NCBI GenBank assembly: GCA_947625635.1
Contig: CANQPA010000006.1
Span: 1 to 43,903 of the forward strand
From: an uncultured Bacilli bacterium
GTDB lineage: Bacteria > Bacillota_I > Bacilli_A > RF39 > UBA660
Reading direction: 5' to 3'
DNA: 43,903 nt
The notes beneath the pieces were generated by a model. The model did no database searches and was not told the DNA's origin. It was given only the letters and a program-made list of their open reading frames with translations. Position 1 is the stretch's first letter, and each line of letters opens with the position of its first letter. Position numbers and translations under genes: made by a program. Below, piece by piece: positions 42,764-43,903 of the stretch.

Positions 42764-43903
42764 ATGGTAAAATATGATGAAAGCTCAATTAAAATCTTAG
42801 AAGGACTTGAAGCGGTTAGAAAAAGGCCAGGTATGTATATTGGCTCAACTGATAAAAGAGGACTTCATCATTTAGTATGGGAAATCGTTGATAACGGAAT
42901 AGATGAGGTTATCAATGGATTTGGTAAAAAAATAAAAATAATATTACACAAGGATCATAGTGTTAGTGTAGAAGATGAAGGTCGTGGAGTTCCAGTTGGA
43001 ATGCATTCATCAGGTATGAGTACTCCTGAAGTTATATATACAGTTCTTCATGCCGGAGGAAAATTTGAAACTAGTGGATATACTGTATCAGGTGGGCTTC
43101 ACGGGGTTGGAGCATCAGTAGTTAATGCATTATCAAAATGGATGGAAGTAATAATTAAAAGGGATGGCTATGAATATTTTATTAGATTTAAAGATGGTGG
43201 TAAAGTCGATATTCCATTAACTAAAAGAGATAAAACAAGTAAGACCGGTACTAAAGTCAGATTTATGCCTGATGATGAAATATTTTCGACTACCAATTTT
43301 TCTTTCACAACAATATGTGAAAGAATGCAAGAAAGTGCCTTTTTACTTGAGGGATTAACTGTCGAAATAACAGATGAAGAAGATAATAAACATGAAAGCT
43401 TTTGTTATGCAGATGGACTTAAATCCTTCGTGGAATACGTTAATGAAGATAAAACTGAATTACATAAAACAATGGTGTTATCTGGTGTAAAGGATAAAAT
43501 AGATGTAAAGGTAGCTTTTCAATATACGGATTCGTATTCAGAAAATATTATTTCATTTGTAAATAATGTTAAAACAATTGATGGAGGAACCCATGAGGTT
43601 GGATTTAAAACAGCCTTAACTAGAGTGTTCAATGAATATGCTAAAGCTAATGGGTATTTAAAGTCTAAAGATAAAAATTTAGAAGGTCCAGATACAAGAG
43701 AAGGATTGACAGCAGTAATTAGTTTAAAAATACCTGAGGAGTTATTACAGTTTGAAGGTCAAACTAAATCAAAACTAGGTACACCAGTTGCACGAATGGT
43801 GGTAGATAGCATTGTATCCGAAAAGTTAAGCTTTTTTCTTGAAGAAAATAAGGCAATTGCAATTAAAATATTAAATAAAATGATTAAAAGTAAATCAGTT
43901 CGT
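42764..43903 (+). CDS. parE: DNA topoisomerase IV subunit B, N-terminal part (3' end outside window)
   Basis: The first 380 codons are present and open to the end of the window. The protein is the ATPase subunit of topoisomerase IV, which separates daughter chromosomes. The GHKL ATPase motifs are EGLEAVRKRPGMYIGSTD, EIVDNGIDEV (catalytic Glu and Mg-binding Asn), EDEGRGVPVGMH and SGGLHGVGASVVNALS. The transducer domain follows with NNVKTIDGGTHEVGFKTAL and LQFEGQTKSKLG. ASVVNALS and the overall match to Bacillus ParE separate it from GyrB. ATG 42764 follows AAAGGTGATAACG. It lies downstream of the CotH trio with its own promoter; the parC gene should be just outside. Confidence 0.94.
   Translation, partial: MVKYDESSIKILEGLEAVRKRPGMYIGSTDKRGLHHLVWEIVDNGIDEVINGFGKKIKIILHKDHSVSVEDEGRGVPVGMHSSGMSTPEVIYTVLHAGGKFETSGYTVSGGLHGVGASVVNALSKWMEVIIKRDGYEYFIRFKDGGKVDIPLTKRDKTSKTGTKVRFMPDDEIFSTTNFSFTTICERMQESAFLLEGLTVEITDEEDNKHESFCYADGLKSFVEYVNEDKTELHKTMVLSGVKDKIDVKVAFQYTDSYSENIISFVNNVKTIDGGTHEVGFKTALTRVFNEYAKANGYLKSKDKNLEGPDTREGLTAVISLKIPEELLQFEGQTKSKLGTPVARMVVDSIVSEKLSFFLEENKAIAIKILNKMIKSKSVR

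Noticed and set aside
1-43903. CRISPR arrays, insertion sequences, prophage or integrase genes
   Set aside because: No regularly spaced repeats, transposase, integrase or phage structural gene could be seen on either strand.
1-43903. Mycoplasma-type code with TGA as tryptophan
   Set aside because: tagO, trmD and the Alg14-like gene end at TGA at the expected lengths, and tryptophan positions in conserved motifs use TGG.

Overview
The window looks like the chromosome of a low-G+C Gram-positive bacterium (Bacillota, Bacilli-like), probably one of the very AT-rich uncultured gut lineages near Erysipelotrichia/RF39. The evidence is the A/T-biased codon use, strong GGAGG/AGGTGAT ribosome sites, TTGACA/TATAAT promoters, and Bacillus-type genes (rnhC, ylbD-ylbE-rsmD, mtaB, ysgA-like methyltransferase, parE). 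TGA is a normal stop (tagO, trmD), so this is not the Mycoplasma code. Wall hydrolases, a TagO homologue and a NodB deacetylase indicate a walled cell. The species assignment is inference.

Region 1 (1-9040) is housekeeping: the 3' part of gltX, a tRNA-Glu(CUC), a secreted NlpC/P60 hydrolase, rnhC diverging from a CvpA-family gene, a single-pass membrane protein, mtaB, and a ylbD-ylbE-rsmD run that keeps part of the Bacillus ylb order. Region 2 (9050-12520) is a two-gene surface unit: a secreted GH73-type glucosaminidase ending in two dockerin-like repeats, followed by a membrane-anchored beta-sandwich protein. A small unknown membrane protein lies on the opposite strand.

Region 3 (13320-31813) is an approximately 18.5-kb one-directional surface polysaccharide operon. 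It opens with a TagO/WecA initiating transferase and a broken UDP-galactopyranose mutase gene. It continues with GT2 and GT4 glycosyltransferases, a Wzx flippase, a Wzy-like polymerase/ligase, a 1077-residue double GT-C membrane protein, a Core-2/I-branching type transferase, an Alg14/Alg13-like pair, a DHHW + MBOAT O-acetylation pair and a GtrB-like bactoprenol glycosyltransferase. No chain-length kinase and no intact nucleotide-sugar gene is present.

Region 4 (31885-34394) is the most striking. A consensus promoter drives an approximately 610-nt G+C-elevated, highly paired, non-coding transcript that ends at a clear intrinsic terminator. It is followed by a secreted polysaccharide deacetylase and a 181-residue four-helix membrane protein that resembles OapA, the membrane partner of OLE RNA. 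I interpret this as an OLE-type ribonucleoprotein locus set between an envelope polysaccharide operon and obg.

Region 5 (34449-43903) holds obg, a TrmH-family methyltransferase, rimM-trmD, an unknown gene, an acidic single-pass protein followed by an orphan pilin-like protein with Ig-like domains, the CotH / VTC / DUF4956 trio, and the 5' part of parE.
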